Source: Bacillota bacterium (lineage in GTDB: Bacteria > Bacillota > Dehalobacteriia > UBA4068). Taken from it: DNA of 12,376 nt. Shown here piece by piece: positions 1 through 8,800 of the stretch. Position numbers and translations under genes: made by a program. The notes below the pieces were generated by a model. It made no database searches. It was given only the letters and a program-made list of their open reading frames with translations, and was not told where the DNA came from. How positions within the stretch are numbered: position 1 is the stretch's first letter; every line of letters starts with the position of its first letter. The stretch is taken from assembly GCA_017439615.1 (NCBI GenBank), contig JAFSIU010000163.1, forward strand, positions 1-12,376, read 5' to 3'.

Positions 1-1
1 G

Positions 2-1141
2 GCAGCGGTTTCGCTTGCAGAGATCATGACAGGCACCTATTTTGCGCCTTTGGGATTTACAAAGGGGCTTGCTGCAATAATTATCGGGCATATCACAGGT
101 GGTATATTTATGTATTTAGCAGCCCTTATTGGAGCAAGAACTAATATGGGTGCTATGGAATCGGCAGCACTTTCCTTTGGCAAAACAGGAGCGAAAATTT
201 TTGCAGCAGCTAACACAATACAGCTTTTTGGCTGGACTTCCATTATGCTGGCAGGAGGTGCTGCTATCAGCTCAGTATGCTTTGATTTTTCTGCTGCGTA
301 TGAAATCAGTATTGTGCTTATGGCAGGCTTGATCATAGCTTGCTGCATTGCAGGTTTGACCAATATCAGTAAAATCAATTACATAGCGGTTGGACTTCTT
401 TTTATTCTAAGCTTGATGCTAAGCACGATTATCTTCAGCGCAGATGGAGCAATAGTCTCAACAGAAATGATCAGCTTTGGTGCTGCTGTGGAGCTTGCAG
501 CAGCAATGCCTGTTTCATGGTTGCCTGTGATAGCAGATTATATAAAAGATGCAGAAAAACCGGTGAAAGCTGCAGGTATCAGTTGTTTGACATATTTTAT
601 TGTCAGTTGCTGGATGTATATAATCGGTATGGGCGCAGCAATTTTTGTGGGTGAGTCAGACATTGCAGTTATTTTTGTGCAGGTTGGCTTGGGGGCAGCA
701 GCTTTATTGATTGCACTTTTATCAACGGTTACAACTACATTTCTTGATGTATATTCTGCAGGTATTTCTGCAGCTCTTGTAAACAGCAAAGTCAACAGCA
801 AGCTTATAATGATTATTGTCTGCATTGTTGCTGCTTTGTTATCAGTCTTTGCACCTGTTAACAGATTTGAGAGCTTTTTATATTTCATAGGATCGATTTT
901 TGTGCCTATGATAGCTATTATGATCACAGATCATTTTATTTTAAAACAGAAGCACGATGGAGATGTTTTATGTATTAAAAATATTGTTCTTTGGAGTATG
1001 GGGTTTATAATTTACAGAATTTTTATGCAGATCGATCTGCCGTGCGGCAACACACTGCCTGCCATAGTTCTGATCGTCATTTGTTGTATATTAACTGAAT
1101 ATTGCATAAATAAAATCAAAAGAATCAGAATTACAAGATAA
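2..1141 (+). CDS. cytX: CytX-type permease (NCS1 / cytosine permease family), 5' end cut by window
   Basis: This is the 3' part of an integral membrane transporter. The frame is open from base 2, and the residues before the first in-window ATG (AAVSLAEI, then MTGT) continue the family pattern, so the true start lies upstream and the ATG at 26 is internal. The protein is a series of hydrophobic helices with small residues, about ten membrane segments, including the early block APLGFTKG and the stretch GARTNMGAMESA. These resemble CodB-like NCS1 permeases, specifically those annotated as putative hydroxymethylpyrimidine transporter CytX. Proteins of this group import pyrimidine or thiamin-precursor bases and are often controlled by a TPP riboswitch; any such element would lie outside the window. 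The short basic C-terminus (KIKRIRITR) fits a cytoplasmic tail. The family is fairly sure; the substrate is inferred only. Confidence 0.8.
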   Translation, partial: AAVSLAEIMTGTYFAPLGFTKGLAAIIIGHITGGIFMYLAALIGARTNMGAMESAALSFGKTGAKIFAAANTIQLFGWTSIMLAGGAAISSVCFDFSAAYEISIVLMAGLIIACCIAGLTNISKINYIAVGLLFILSLMLSTIIFSADGAIVSTEMISFGAAVELAAAMPVSWLPVIADYIKDAEKPVKAAGISCLTYFIVSCWMYIIGMGAAIFVGESDIAVIFVQVGLGAAALLIALLSTVTTTFLDVYSAGISAALVNSKVNSKLIMIIVCIVAALLSVFAPVNRFESFLYFIGSIFVPMIAIMITDHFILKQKHDGDVLCIKNIVLWSMGFIIYRIFMQIDLPCGNTLPAIVLIVICCILTEYCINKIKRIRITR

Positions 1142-1171
1142 TGGACTAATTTCTGTTGATGAAGTGCAGAA

Positions 1172-1200
1172 TTGCCAAATAAAAGAAACTGTGCTAATAT
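1172..1200 (+). promoter_or_regulatory. Predicted vegetative promoter of dapB
   Basis: TTGCCA at 1172-1177 and TAATAT at 1195-1200 are separated by 17 bp, and TG one base before the -10 makes it an extended -10 element. Transcription would begin near 1207, leaving a leader of only about a dozen bases in which the Shine-Dalgarno GAGGTGAG (1208-1215) is almost the first thing transcribed. The site follows the permease stop directly, and I see no terminator between the two genes. Confidence 0.55.
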
Positions 1201-1219
1201 TATAAAAGAGGTGAGATAA

Positions 1220-2008
1220 ATGATTAAAGTATTAGTAAACGGTGCAGCTGGCAAAATGGGACTTGCTATGTCAGCTGGAATTGCTGCTGAGAAGGATATG
1301 CAAATTGTTGCAGCCTGTGATGTCAGAAACACAGGTCGCTGCTTAGGCGAGCTTTGTGGCGCTGATATCAAAGTCGTCATTGAAAATGATTTGCAGAAGG
1401 CGATTGAGATTTCTGAGCCTGATGTGATACTTGATCTGACAAATCCACAGGTTGTCAAACAGAATGTTATTACCGCTGTCAGAAACAAGGTTCCTGTTGT
1501 TGTAGGTACAACGGGGCTTACAGATGACGACAAGGCAGAATTAGCCGTAATGTCTTTGGAAAATAATGCTCCTGTTTTCATTGTTCCCAATTTTGCAATC
1601 GGTGCTATTCTAATGATGCGTTTTGCTGCTGAGGCTGCCAAATATATGCCCGATGTTGAAATAATTGAAATGCATCATAATCAGAAGCTTGATGCACCTT
1701 CCGGAACTGCAGCCATGACAATGGAATTGATTGCCCAGAATCGTGAACCTCATATTCAAGGTGCTGTCAATGAAAAAGAAAAAATCGCAGGATCCCGTGG
1801 CGGTGATTATGAAGGTATCAAAGTACATAGCGTCAGATTGCCGGGTTTTGTTGCCTCTCAGGAGGTTATTTTCGGAGGCACCGGACAGGTCTTGAAGATT
1901 CGACATGATTCGATTTCAAGAGAAAGCTTTATCCCCGGTGTTCTGCTTGCGATACGCAAAGTTCAATCTTTGAATGGTGTAGTTTGCGGATTGGATTCTG
2001 TAATGTAA
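1220..2008 (+). CDS. dapB: 4-hydroxy-tetrahydrodipicolinate reductase
   Basis: Reduces 4-hydroxy-tetrahydrodipicolinate to tetrahydrodipicolinate with NAD(P)H, committing the DapA product to diaminopimelate and lysine; cytoplasmic. The 262-residue length is usual. The N-terminal Rossmann motif GAAGKMG is at residues 8-14, VVGTTG at 94-99, and the catalytic and substrate-binding signature HHNQKLDAPSGTA at 152-164, with the conserved His pair and Lys156. The start is set by GAGGTGAG at 1208-1215, five bases before the ATG. The gene has its own promoter upstream and a strong hairpin terminator just downstream, so it appears to be a single-gene unit even though its product competes with DpaAB for the same intermediate. 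Nothing is missing or broken. Confidence 0.96.
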   Translation: MIKVLVNGAAGKMGLAMSAGIAAEKDMQIVAACDVRNTGRCLGELCGADIKVVIENDLQKAIEISEPDVILDLTNPQVVKQNVITAVRNKVPVVVGTTGLTDDDKAELAVMSLENNAPVFIVPNFAIGAILMMRFAAEAAKYMPDVEIIEMHHNQKLDAPSGTAAMTMELIAQNREPHIQGAVNEKEKIAGSRGGDYEGIKVHSVRLPGFVASQEVIFGGTGQVLKIRHDSISRESFIPGVLLAIRKVQSLNGVVCGLDSVM

Positions 2009-2028
2009 TTTTAATAAAAAGATAGTTA

Positions 2029-2060
2029 ATGGCCCTGCAGTTTCTGCAGGGCCATATTTT
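2029..2060 (+). terminator. Rho-independent terminator after dapB
   Basis: A perfect 12-bp stem (ATGGCCCTGCAG at 2029-2040 pairing with its complement at 2044-2055) closes a TTT loop and is followed by ATTTT at 2056-2060. It starts 20 bases after the dapB stop and separates dapB from the dipicolinate synthase genes. Confidence 0.88.
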
Positions 2061-2083
2061 GTCCGAAAAGCATATTGGACAAA
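2058..2083. repeat. Inverted repeat upstream of dpaA, possible operator
   Basis: TTTGTCC at 2058-2064 is repeated inverted as GGACAAA at 2077-2083, with a 12-base spacer. It overlaps the T tail of the dapB terminator and lies about 60 bp before dpaA, where a regulator or promoter would act. No known operator was recognised, and a 7-bp repeat could arise by chance. Confidence 0.3.
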
Positions 2084-2141
2084 GTCCCGAAAGAATATAG
2101 CCTCCATATACTGTATTATTAACAGTAAACGGAGGTGTTAA

Positions 2142-3044
2142 TTGAGAATGTCAAAAACAAGAATCGCCCTTTTGGGCGGTGATAATAGAGAATTGATTCT
2201 GCTTGAGTCTTTGATGAAAAACTCTGACTATGAAGTTTTTTGCTATGGTCAGCCTGCAGAGCTCCTTCCGTCAGGGCTTTTGCCTGGTGAAAGTCTGGCT
2301 GCCACTCTTAAGAATGCAGATATATTGATCCTGCCGCTTGCAGGTGTTTCTCAATATGGAATGGTTTTTAATGTATTCGGGCAACTGTTGAAGCTTGATT
2401 CTGATGATCTGTCATTGATGTCTGAAAAAGCCGCAGTGATAAGTGGTATGGCAAGCAAATATCTTAAGGATATATGCAAATCAACAGGTAAAACGCTGAT
2501 AACAACAGTAGAAACTGATGCAATAGCAGTCCCGAACAGTATACCTACTGCAGAAGCAGCAATCAGTCTTGCTATTAAGAATTCCGCAGAAACAATAAAC
2601 GGTTCAAAATCACTGATAATAGGCTATGGCAGAGTAGGTCAGGCACTTGCCTGCCGTATGCGTGCCTTGGGCAGCGATACAGAAATCACCAACAGAGGTG
2701 AGGCACTTTGTCAGAAAGCACAGCAAGATGGTTTTACTCTGATAGCATGGAATCGCTTTGATAAGGCTTTGGGTGAATATGATTATATTTTCAATACTGT
2801 TCCTGCGCTTGTGCTGCCTGCAAAAGCGTTAAGAAACATAAGAAAAAATACTCTTGTGATGGATCTTGCTTCATCCCCCGGTGGAGTAGATTTTGATGCT
2901 GCTCGCGATATGGGACTGAATGCCATGCAGGCATTGGGTCTGCCGGGTAAATTTTCTCCTGTTTCTGCCGGGAAAATTCTGGCCGCTGTTTATCCTCATA
3001 TTATTGACGATTTCATAAGTAAAGGGGCGGTGCAGCATGGATGA
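2142..3044 (+). CDS. dpaA: Dipicolinate synthase subunit A (SpoVFA)
   Basis: The dehydrogenase subunit of dipicolinate synthase. With DpaB it converts the DapA product to dipicolinic acid in the mother cell for loading into the spore core. The 300 residues match the family. An N-terminal domain begins RIALLGGDNRE (7-17), the family stretch NSIPTAEAAISLAI spans 132-145, and the NAD(P)-binding loop GYGRVG is at 161-166. GGAGGTG at 2131-2137 lies six bases before a TTG at 2142 and twelve before an in-frame ATG at 2148; spacing favours the TTG, and the choice changes only two residues. The stop overlaps dpaB by 8 nt, indicating translational coupling. Known homologues are transcribed late in the mother cell (sigma K in Bacillus), but I could not find a convincing promoter of that class here. 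The gene marks the left block as coming from a spore former. Confidence 0.93.
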   Translation: MRMSKTRIALLGGDNRELILLESLMKNSDYEVFCYGQPAELLPSGLLPGESLAATLKNADILILPLAGVSQYGMVFNVFGQLLKLDSDDLSLMSEKAAVISGMASKYLKDICKSTGKTLITTVETDAIAVPNSIPTAEAAISLAIKNSAETINGSKSLIIGYGRVGQALACRMRALGSDTEITNRGEALCQKAQQDGFTLIAWNRFDKALGEYDYIFNTVPALVLPAKALRNIRKNTLVMDLASSPGGVDFDAARDMGLNAMQALGLPGKFSPVSAGKILAAVYPHIIDDFISKGAVQHG

Positions 3045-3636
3045 ATATGAAAAACTTAACCAAAAGCGAATTGGTTTTGCAATAACAGGCTCATTCTGTA
3101 CACTGGAAGAAACAATGAAAGTTCTTGAAAATATCACTCAAAGCGGGGCTGATATAATGCCGATTTTATCTTTCAATGTTGCTTCCCTTGATACCAAATT
3201 CGGAACAGCTGAGCATTGGAGAACTGAGATAAGCAGAATAACAAATGCTCCAATTATTGACACTATACCGAAGGCAGAGCCTATTGGCCCCAAAGCGCTT
3301 CTTGATGCAATCATTGTTCTGCCATGCTCGGGTAATACTCTCGGCAAGCTGGCAAATGGCATCACTGATACTCCGGTCTGCATGGCTGTTAAAGCACATC
3401 TTCGTAATAACAGACCTGTTTTGCTTGGTGTTTCCACAAATGACGGACTTGGTGTATCCGCCGCCAATATTGGCAGGCTGATGAATAATAAAAATATTTT
3501 CTTCATTCCTTTTGGGCAGGACAGTCCACATAAAAAGCATAATTCCCTTGTTTGCGATTTTGATCAGGCATTGCCCGCACTGGCGATGGCATTGGATGGG
3601 AAACAGCTTCAGCCTTTGTTTCGTGAATATAAATAA
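3037..3636 (+). CDS. dpaB: Dipicolinate synthase subunit B (SpoVFB), flavoprotein-like
   Basis: Partner subunit of DpaA in dipicolinate synthesis. At 199 residues it has the usual length and a flavoprotein-type fold: RIGFAITGSFCT at 11-22 forms the first strand and phosphate loop, LPCSGNTLGKLANG at 95-108 is the second family motif, and PFGQDSPHKK at 158-167 is the conserved C-terminal block. The start ATG at 3037 lies inside the end of dpaA, in a different frame, preceded by AAAGGGGCGG at 3021-3030. No flavin-dependent chemistry is proven for this family; homology places it as an obligate partner of DpaA. The next gene has its own promoter starting just after this stop, so dpaAB is probably a two-gene operon. 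Confidence 0.93.
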   Translation: MDEYEKLNQKRIGFAITGSFCTLEETMKVLENITQSGADIMPILSFNVASLDTKFGTAEHWRTEISRITNAPIIDTIPKAEPIGPKALLDAIIVLPCSGNTLGKLANGITDTPVCMAVKAHLRNNRPVLLGVSTNDGLGVSAANIGRLMNNKNIFFIPFGQDSPHKKHNSLVCDFDQALPALAMALDGKQLQPLFREYK

Positions 3637-3639
3637 TAG

Positions 3640-3669
3640 TTGCGTATGCCTGCTCTTGTATGGTATAAT
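3640..3669 (+). promoter_or_regulatory. Predicted promoter of asd-dapA
   Basis: TTGCGT at 3640-3645 and a perfect TATAAT at 3664-3669 are 18 bp apart, and TGG before the hexamer gives an extended -10. Transcription would start near 3676, about 30 bases before the asd ATG. A vegetative promoter here would let asd and dapA be expressed without the sporulation genes dpaAB. Confidence 0.65.
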
Positions 3670-3704
3670 CTTTAGAAATATTTGTACTTTATGAGGTGAG
3701 ATTT

Positions 3705-4717
3705 ATGACCGGTTACAGTGTTGCTATTTTAGGTGCGACAGGTGCTGTCGGCACAGAATTATTGAAAATACTTGCAGAAAGAAGCTTCCCCATCAGCAAG
3801 CTTGTTTTACTTGCTGCTCCTGAGGAAAAGGGAACTGTTATAAATTATCAGGGCGTTGACTATATCGTTGATGCTCCCAATGAGCATAGCTTTGACGGCA
3901 TTGACATTGCATTGTTTGCAGGTGGTTCTATCAGTAAGGTATATGCACCTATTGCAGCTGCAGCAGGTGCTATTGTTATTGACAACAGCAGCACATTCCG
4001 CTATGATCCTGAAGTTCCGCTTGTTGTTCCCGAGGTCAATCCCGAGGATGTTGATTGGCATAAGGGTATCATTGCAAATCCCAATTGCTCCACCATTCAG
4101 ATGGTAGTTGCTTTGAAACCTCTGCATGATTATGCCAAAATCAAACGTATCGTAGTATCTACATATCAGGCAGTTTCCGGCGGCGGTCTTGCTGCAATGA
4201 ATGAGCTTAAATATCAGGTTGCTGCAATCAATAAGGGCGAAGAACCCGAAGTATCCGTATTCCCTTATCAGATCGCTTTCAATCTCATTCCTCATATTGA
4301 TGTTTTCCAGGAAAATGACTATACCAAGGAAGAAATGAAAATGGCTTGGGAAACTCAGAAAATGTTCCATGATGACAATATCAGGTTTCTGCTACCGCGG
4401 TCCGTGTTCCCGTATATCGCAGCCATTCCGAAGCTATTACTATCGAAACTGAAAAGGAAATCACTCCTGACAAAGCCCGCGAGCTGCTGGCTGTCGCTCC
4501 CGGTGTTATCGTCATTGATGATATTGAAAACAAAAAATATCCTATGCCCTTATATTCTTCCGATACCGATGAAGTTTATGTCGGTCGTATCAGAAAAGAT
4601 ATTTCTGCTGAGAACAGCCTCTGCCTGTGGGTAGTTGCCGATCAGATCAGAAAGGGCGCTGCAACCAATGCTGTACAGATTGCCGAGCTTGTTGTTGAAA
4701 GAGGCTTGGTAAAGTAA
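3705..4717 (+). pseudogene. asd: Aspartate-semialdehyde dehydrogenase, frameshifted near 4382
   Basis: Reduces aspartyl phosphate to aspartate semialdehyde with NADPH, the step before DapA. The first 226 residues are normal: NADP loop GATGAVG at 10-16 and active-site Cys128 in NPNCSTIQ. After the isoleucine codon at 4380-4382 the frame is lost and continues with unrelated residues to a stop at 4634. From 4385 a second frame resumes the expected protein, beginning VSATAVRVPVYRSHSEA with the catalytic His, and running through RKGAATNAVQIAE to TAA at 4715-4717. Adding one base at 4382/4383 (for example C, giving a Gln codon) restores about 337 residues, the usual length. The start is the ATG after GAGGTGAG (3693-3700), since the in-frame GTG at 3696 lies inside that site. 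As asd is normally required for cell-wall synthesis and both halves look well conserved, a sequencing or assembly error is likelier than a true pseudogene. Confidence 0.9.
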
Positions 4718-4745
4718 TTTAGAATTATTTAAGGAGGAATACTCA

Positions 4746-5639
4746 ATGTATTTCGGCAAGGTCATTACCGCAATGGTAACCCCTATGACTCAAAACGGAG
4801 AAGTTGATTATGAAAAGGCTCAGCGTCTTGCGGAGCACTTATTAAAAAATGGTAATGATTCCATTGTTGTCAGCGGCACAACAGGTGAAAGTCCCACTCT
4901 CACTCCGCCCGAAAAGCTCAAGCTTTTTGCAGCGGTAAAAGAGGCTGCAAAAGGAAAAGGCTATGTTATCGCCGGTGTAGGTGATAATGAAACTGATTTT
5001 TCCTGTAACTTTGCTAAAGAAGCTGCCAAAACCGGTGTGGATGGTTTCTTGTCTGTTGTCCCTTATTATAACAAGCCTCCGCAGGAAGGCTTATATCAGC
5101 ATTTCAAGGCAATTGCCGAATCTGCCGATGTTCCGATCATGCTTTATAATATACCATCCCGTACAGGTATCAATATGCTGCCTGAAACCGTTGTTCGCCT
5201 TTCAAAAATCGATAATATCGTTGCTTTGAAAGAAGCTTCCGGCAATATGGATCAGGTCAGCCGCTTGAAGCAGGTTCTTGATGACAGCTTCTGCATTTAT
5301 TCCGGCGATGACAGCCTGACCTTGCCTATGCTTTCTTTGGGCTGCAATGGTGTCGTCAGTGTTGCTGCTCATTTTGTTGGTAATGAGATTCGTGATATGA
5401 TCGATACCTTCCAGACAGGTAATGTTGCTGCGGCTGCCAAAATGCACAAGGCTCTTTATCCTGCATTTACCAAGATTTTTATCACTGCTAATCCTATTCC
5501 GATCAAATATTGCGTTTCCAAGCTTGGATTTGATTGTGGCCCCTGCCGCTTGCCTCTTATTTCTCTTAATGATGAGCAAAAAGCAGTTCTTGATGCAATG
5601 CTTGCAGAAGTTGATGCCAAAGCAATTAATCTTGCATAA
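4746..5639 (+). CDS. dapA: 4-hydroxy-tetrahydrodipicolinate synthase
   Basis: Condenses pyruvate with aspartate semialdehyde, the first committed step towards diaminopimelate, lysine and dipicolinate; a cytoplasmic aldolase of the DHDPS/NAL class I family. The 297 residues form a complete TIM barrel. Visible active-site residues are the threonine pair in VVSGTTGES (45-46), Tyr108 in PYYNKPP, Tyr134 and Arg139 in YNIPSRTGI, and the Schiff-base Lys162 in ALKEASGN. The ribosome site AAGGAGG at 4731-4737 is eight bases before the ATG. Only 28 bases separate it from the end of asd, with no terminator between, so the two are likely co-transcribed. An aspartokinase gene, often present between asd and dapA in such clusters, is absent here. 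Confidence 0.97.
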   Translation: MYFGKVITAMVTPMTQNGEVDYEKAQRLAEHLLKNGNDSIVVSGTTGESPTLTPPEKLKLFAAVKEAAKGKGYVIAGVGDNETDFSCNFAKEAAKTGVDGFLSVVPYYNKPPQEGLYQHFKAIAESADVPIMLYNIPSRTGINMLPETVVRLSKIDNIVALKEASGNMDQVSRLKQVLDDSFCIYSGDDSLTLPMLSLGCNGVVSVAAHFVGNEIRDMIDTFQTGNVAAAAKMHKALYPAFTKIFITANPIPIKYCVSKLGFDCGPCRLPLISLNDEQKAVLDAMLAEVDAKAINLA

Positions 5640-5661
5640 TTTTCCTTCCCTGTGTTATAAT
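5632..5661 (+). promoter_or_regulatory. Predicted promoter overlapping the end of dapA
   Basis: TTGCAT at 5632-5637 and TATAAT at 5656-5661 are 18 bp apart, with TGT before the -10 giving an extended element. The layout repeats that of the asd promoter. It would start a transcript near 5668 that reads through the hairpin at 5697-5731 towards the RNase J gene, giving a leader of about 225 bases. Confidence 0.5.
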
Positions 5662-5696
5662 ATAAATAGTGTGATTCATTTGATGAATTGAAATGT

Positions 5697-5749
5697 AATA
5701 AACCAATATGGTATTGCCATATTGGTTTATTGATTGTTATATATTTTTT
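5697..5749 (+). terminator. 15-bp hairpin and T run between dapA and rnj (terminator or leader structure)
   Basis: AATAAACCAATATGG at 5697-5711 pairs perfectly with 5717-5731 around a five-base loop. A run of six T follows at 5744-5749, twelve bases after the stem rather than immediately, and each arm has only four G or C. It may end the asd-dapA transcript, but because a good promoter lies just upstream it may instead be a leader element acting on RNase J. The remaining stretch, 5750-5880, shows no other gene or clear signal. Confidence 0.55.
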
Positions 5750-5892
5750 AAATACCTTTTTACCTTGCGGCTTTTGCTGTGGGGTTGTTGTATTGTATAT
5801 TTCTGTGTGGAATGATGGCTGTGTTTTTGTGTGCAAACCGGCATATTCCGACAGTTTTATTGATAATGATATTTTGAATGAAAGGAGAGTTT

Positions 5893-8800
5893 ATGGAAAA
5901 ACAAGAAACTCAGGCAAGCGAGAAATCCGCGAAGCCGAAAAAAAGATGGTATCCTTCCAAGAAAAAAGCGGAAAAAGAGGATGCCATGATTTCTGCTGAA
6001 CAAAAACAGGCAGCAGAAATCAGCAAAAAGAAAAGCTCTGAAGTAAAATCAACTAAAACAAAGCCTGTTGTCACCGCTTCTGAACAAAACAAGAAAAATG
6101 AACCGGCTCCGGCTGCATCTAAAGCGCATAAGAATGTGAAGCAAGGTGCGCCGCTGAAAGACAGCAAGCTGAAAATCATACCCTTGGGTGGTATGGGGGA
6201 AGTTGGCAAGAATATGACATTGATACAGTATGGAGAGTCTATTATTTGTATTGATGGCGGTCTTATGTTTCCTGAAGAAGAGCTTCTGGGCATTGACCTT
6301 GTTATTCCCGATTATTCTTATCTTTTGGAGAACAAGGATAAACTGAAGGGCTTTGTCCTTACTCATGGACATGAAGATCATATAGGAGCAATGCCTTATA
6401 TTTTAAAAGATTTCCCGCAGACCCCCGTTTTTGCGGCACGTCTTACACTTGGCTTACTCAAAGTCAAGCTTGCAGAGCATAAAATCAAAGCAGATCTGCA
6501 TGAAGTGCAGGCTAGACAAACTGTTAACATCGGACCTTTTGCTATCGAATTCATTCGCATAACGCATTCAATTCCTGATTCGCTCGGCATTGCTATTCAT
6601 ACACCTGCAGGCACAGTTTTGATGCTCAGCGACTTTAAAATGGATATGTCTCCTGTTGACGGTCAGCTGATGGATTTCGGCAGAATTGCGGCTCTTGGTG
6701 AAGAGGGCGTGTTGCTTTTGATGTCTGACAGCACCAATGTCGAAAAGGATGGCTTTACTCCTTCGGAAAAAACAGTCGGCGATACCTTTGACAAGATTTT
6801 TATGTCTGCCAAAGGCAGAATTTTCGTTACTTCCTTTGCCTCCAATGTTCACCGTCTACAGCAGGCGATCTGGTCAGCTGAGAAGGTCGGCAGAAAGGTC
6901 TGCTTTGTCGGACGCGGCATGGTCAATGTTGCCAATATCGCAATGGAAATGGGCTATCTGCAGGTGCCGCCCAATATGCTGATAGAACCTGAAGAAGTCA
7001 ATGACTATCCCTTGAACAAGATTTTGATTCTGACAACAGGCTCTCAGGGTGAGCCCTTGAGCGGTCTTTCCCGTATGTCTACCGGTGATCATAAGCAGGT
7101 GCAGATTCTTCCCGGTGATCTGGTCATTTTCTCAGCAACACCTATCCCCGGCAATGAACGCCTTGTCGGCAGAACCATTGACAATCTCTATCGACTTGGT
7201 GCAACTGTTGTTTATGAACGCTCTGCAGGCACTCATGTTTCCGGTCATGCAAGTCGTGAGGAACTGAAGGTTCTTCTGAATATGGTTAAACCTAAATATT
7301 TTGTTCCTATGCATGGCGAATACCGTATGCTGTTCAAGCACGCAGTTCTTGCACAGCAGGTTGGTATTCCCGAAACCAATATTTTCGTGCTCGAAAACGG
7401 CAAAGTACTGGATATAAATAAGGCCAGAGGTCGTATTGACGGAAGTGTGTCCGCAGGCAGAGTGCTTGTTGACGGACGCGGTGTGGGTGATGTCGGCAAT
7501 ACTGTTTTAAAAGACAGAAAGCAGCTCTCTCAGAGCGGTGTGATGATAGTCAATCTGCTTGTCAGCAAGAAAAACGGCAAGCTTCTCGAATTGCCTGAAA
7601 TTGTTTCAAAAGGATTCATATTTGAAAAGGAATATGAGCATATTATTGATGAGGTACGAGAAAAAATTATTGCCGTTTGCTCGGATATGGGAAAAACAGA
7701 TTGGAATGCAGCCAAGGTCGCCTGCGATGAACTGACCGACGGCAGCTATACCTGGGATGAGCTGAAGGGCGTTTTGGAGAACATCCTGAATGTGGATATG
7801 ATCCTGATCAACGGCAAGACCATTTCTGCCGGCCTGGATGTGAACGGCCTGCTGGAGGCAGCGCTGATCGAAATGACCCTGGCTCCCGGCTCCGGTCTGT
7901 TCGCCGATGTGGCTGACTTCGTTGATAACTACACCGTTTCCGGCTCCTACGCCGGCAAGAATGTGGAGATGGCCACCGCCAGCGCCACCTCTCCCAAGTA
8001 CCTGCCCGCTTTGGCAACCGGTGTCAACACCCTGACGCCTGCCGACGGCGGTGAGGAAGCCTCCGCGCTGCCCCTGACAGCCACCTACGGCTACGCCATC
8101 GACCTGGCATTCCGCTGCAACGCCGCTCAGCCTGACCTGGTGCTGCAGACCAAGGGTGTACAGCGGGCCTACAACGGCGGCGAGAATCCCGAGGATGTTA
8201 CCTCCGACTCCGGCAATACCCAGGGCGGCGGCAGTTTCATGGAATTCAGCTCCAGAGACAATGACTTTACCCTGGAGCAGCGCCTGGTGCTGATGGATGC
8301 GCTGCGCGTTGGCTTCATCGACGACCAGGGTCTGATCCTGGGCATCGCCAAGCTGGACATCAACAATCACGATGTGACAGAGACCTCCGTGAAGGCGCCT
8401 CTGTATATGTATAACTATTCTTTTGAGGCTGACGAGCTGTCCGACGGTCTGGTCCTGACCATGGGCGAGCGTAAGCTGACCGATAACCTGATCACCCTGC
8501 TGCAGCAGAATGTGGCAAAGGCTGTGACCGTAGTGGTGTGGTTGGACGGCGATCTGGTGGACAACACCATGGTTTCCGCTACCGAGGCTACCTCTCTGGA
8601 AGGCGCGCTGAACCTGCAGTTTGCTACCAGCGCAGAGCTGATCCCTGCCCAGGACGGCAATATGTTCAACTACACCGTTGACAAGGCCGGTCTGGAAGCT
8701 GCCATGACCGCCGCGAACGAGATCGCGGTCGCCGGCCAGGGCAAGTACACCAATGTCAGCTGGGATGCTTTCATGAATGCATTCCGCCGGGCTGAGGATG

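Noticed and set aside
1142..1219. Possible lysine riboswitch before dapB
   Set aside because: Only 78 bases lie between the permease stop and dapB and a promoter sits at their 3' end; there is no room for an L-box structure.
2105..2112. CATATACT as a sigma E or sigma K -10 for dpaA
   Set aside because: The -10 fits fairly well, but the bases at the right distance upstream match neither the sigma E -35 nor the AC of sigma K, so it was not listed as a promoter.
5688..5999. A 103-codon plus-strand frame overlapping the start of RNase J
   Set aside because: No ribosome site, it begins inside the hairpin region, and overlaps the RNase J coding region in another frame with no family resemblance.
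7685..7730. Mobile-element insertion as the cause of the composition jump
   Set aside because: No transposase, integrase, terminal inverted repeats or target duplication is visible near the junction or elsewhere in the right block.
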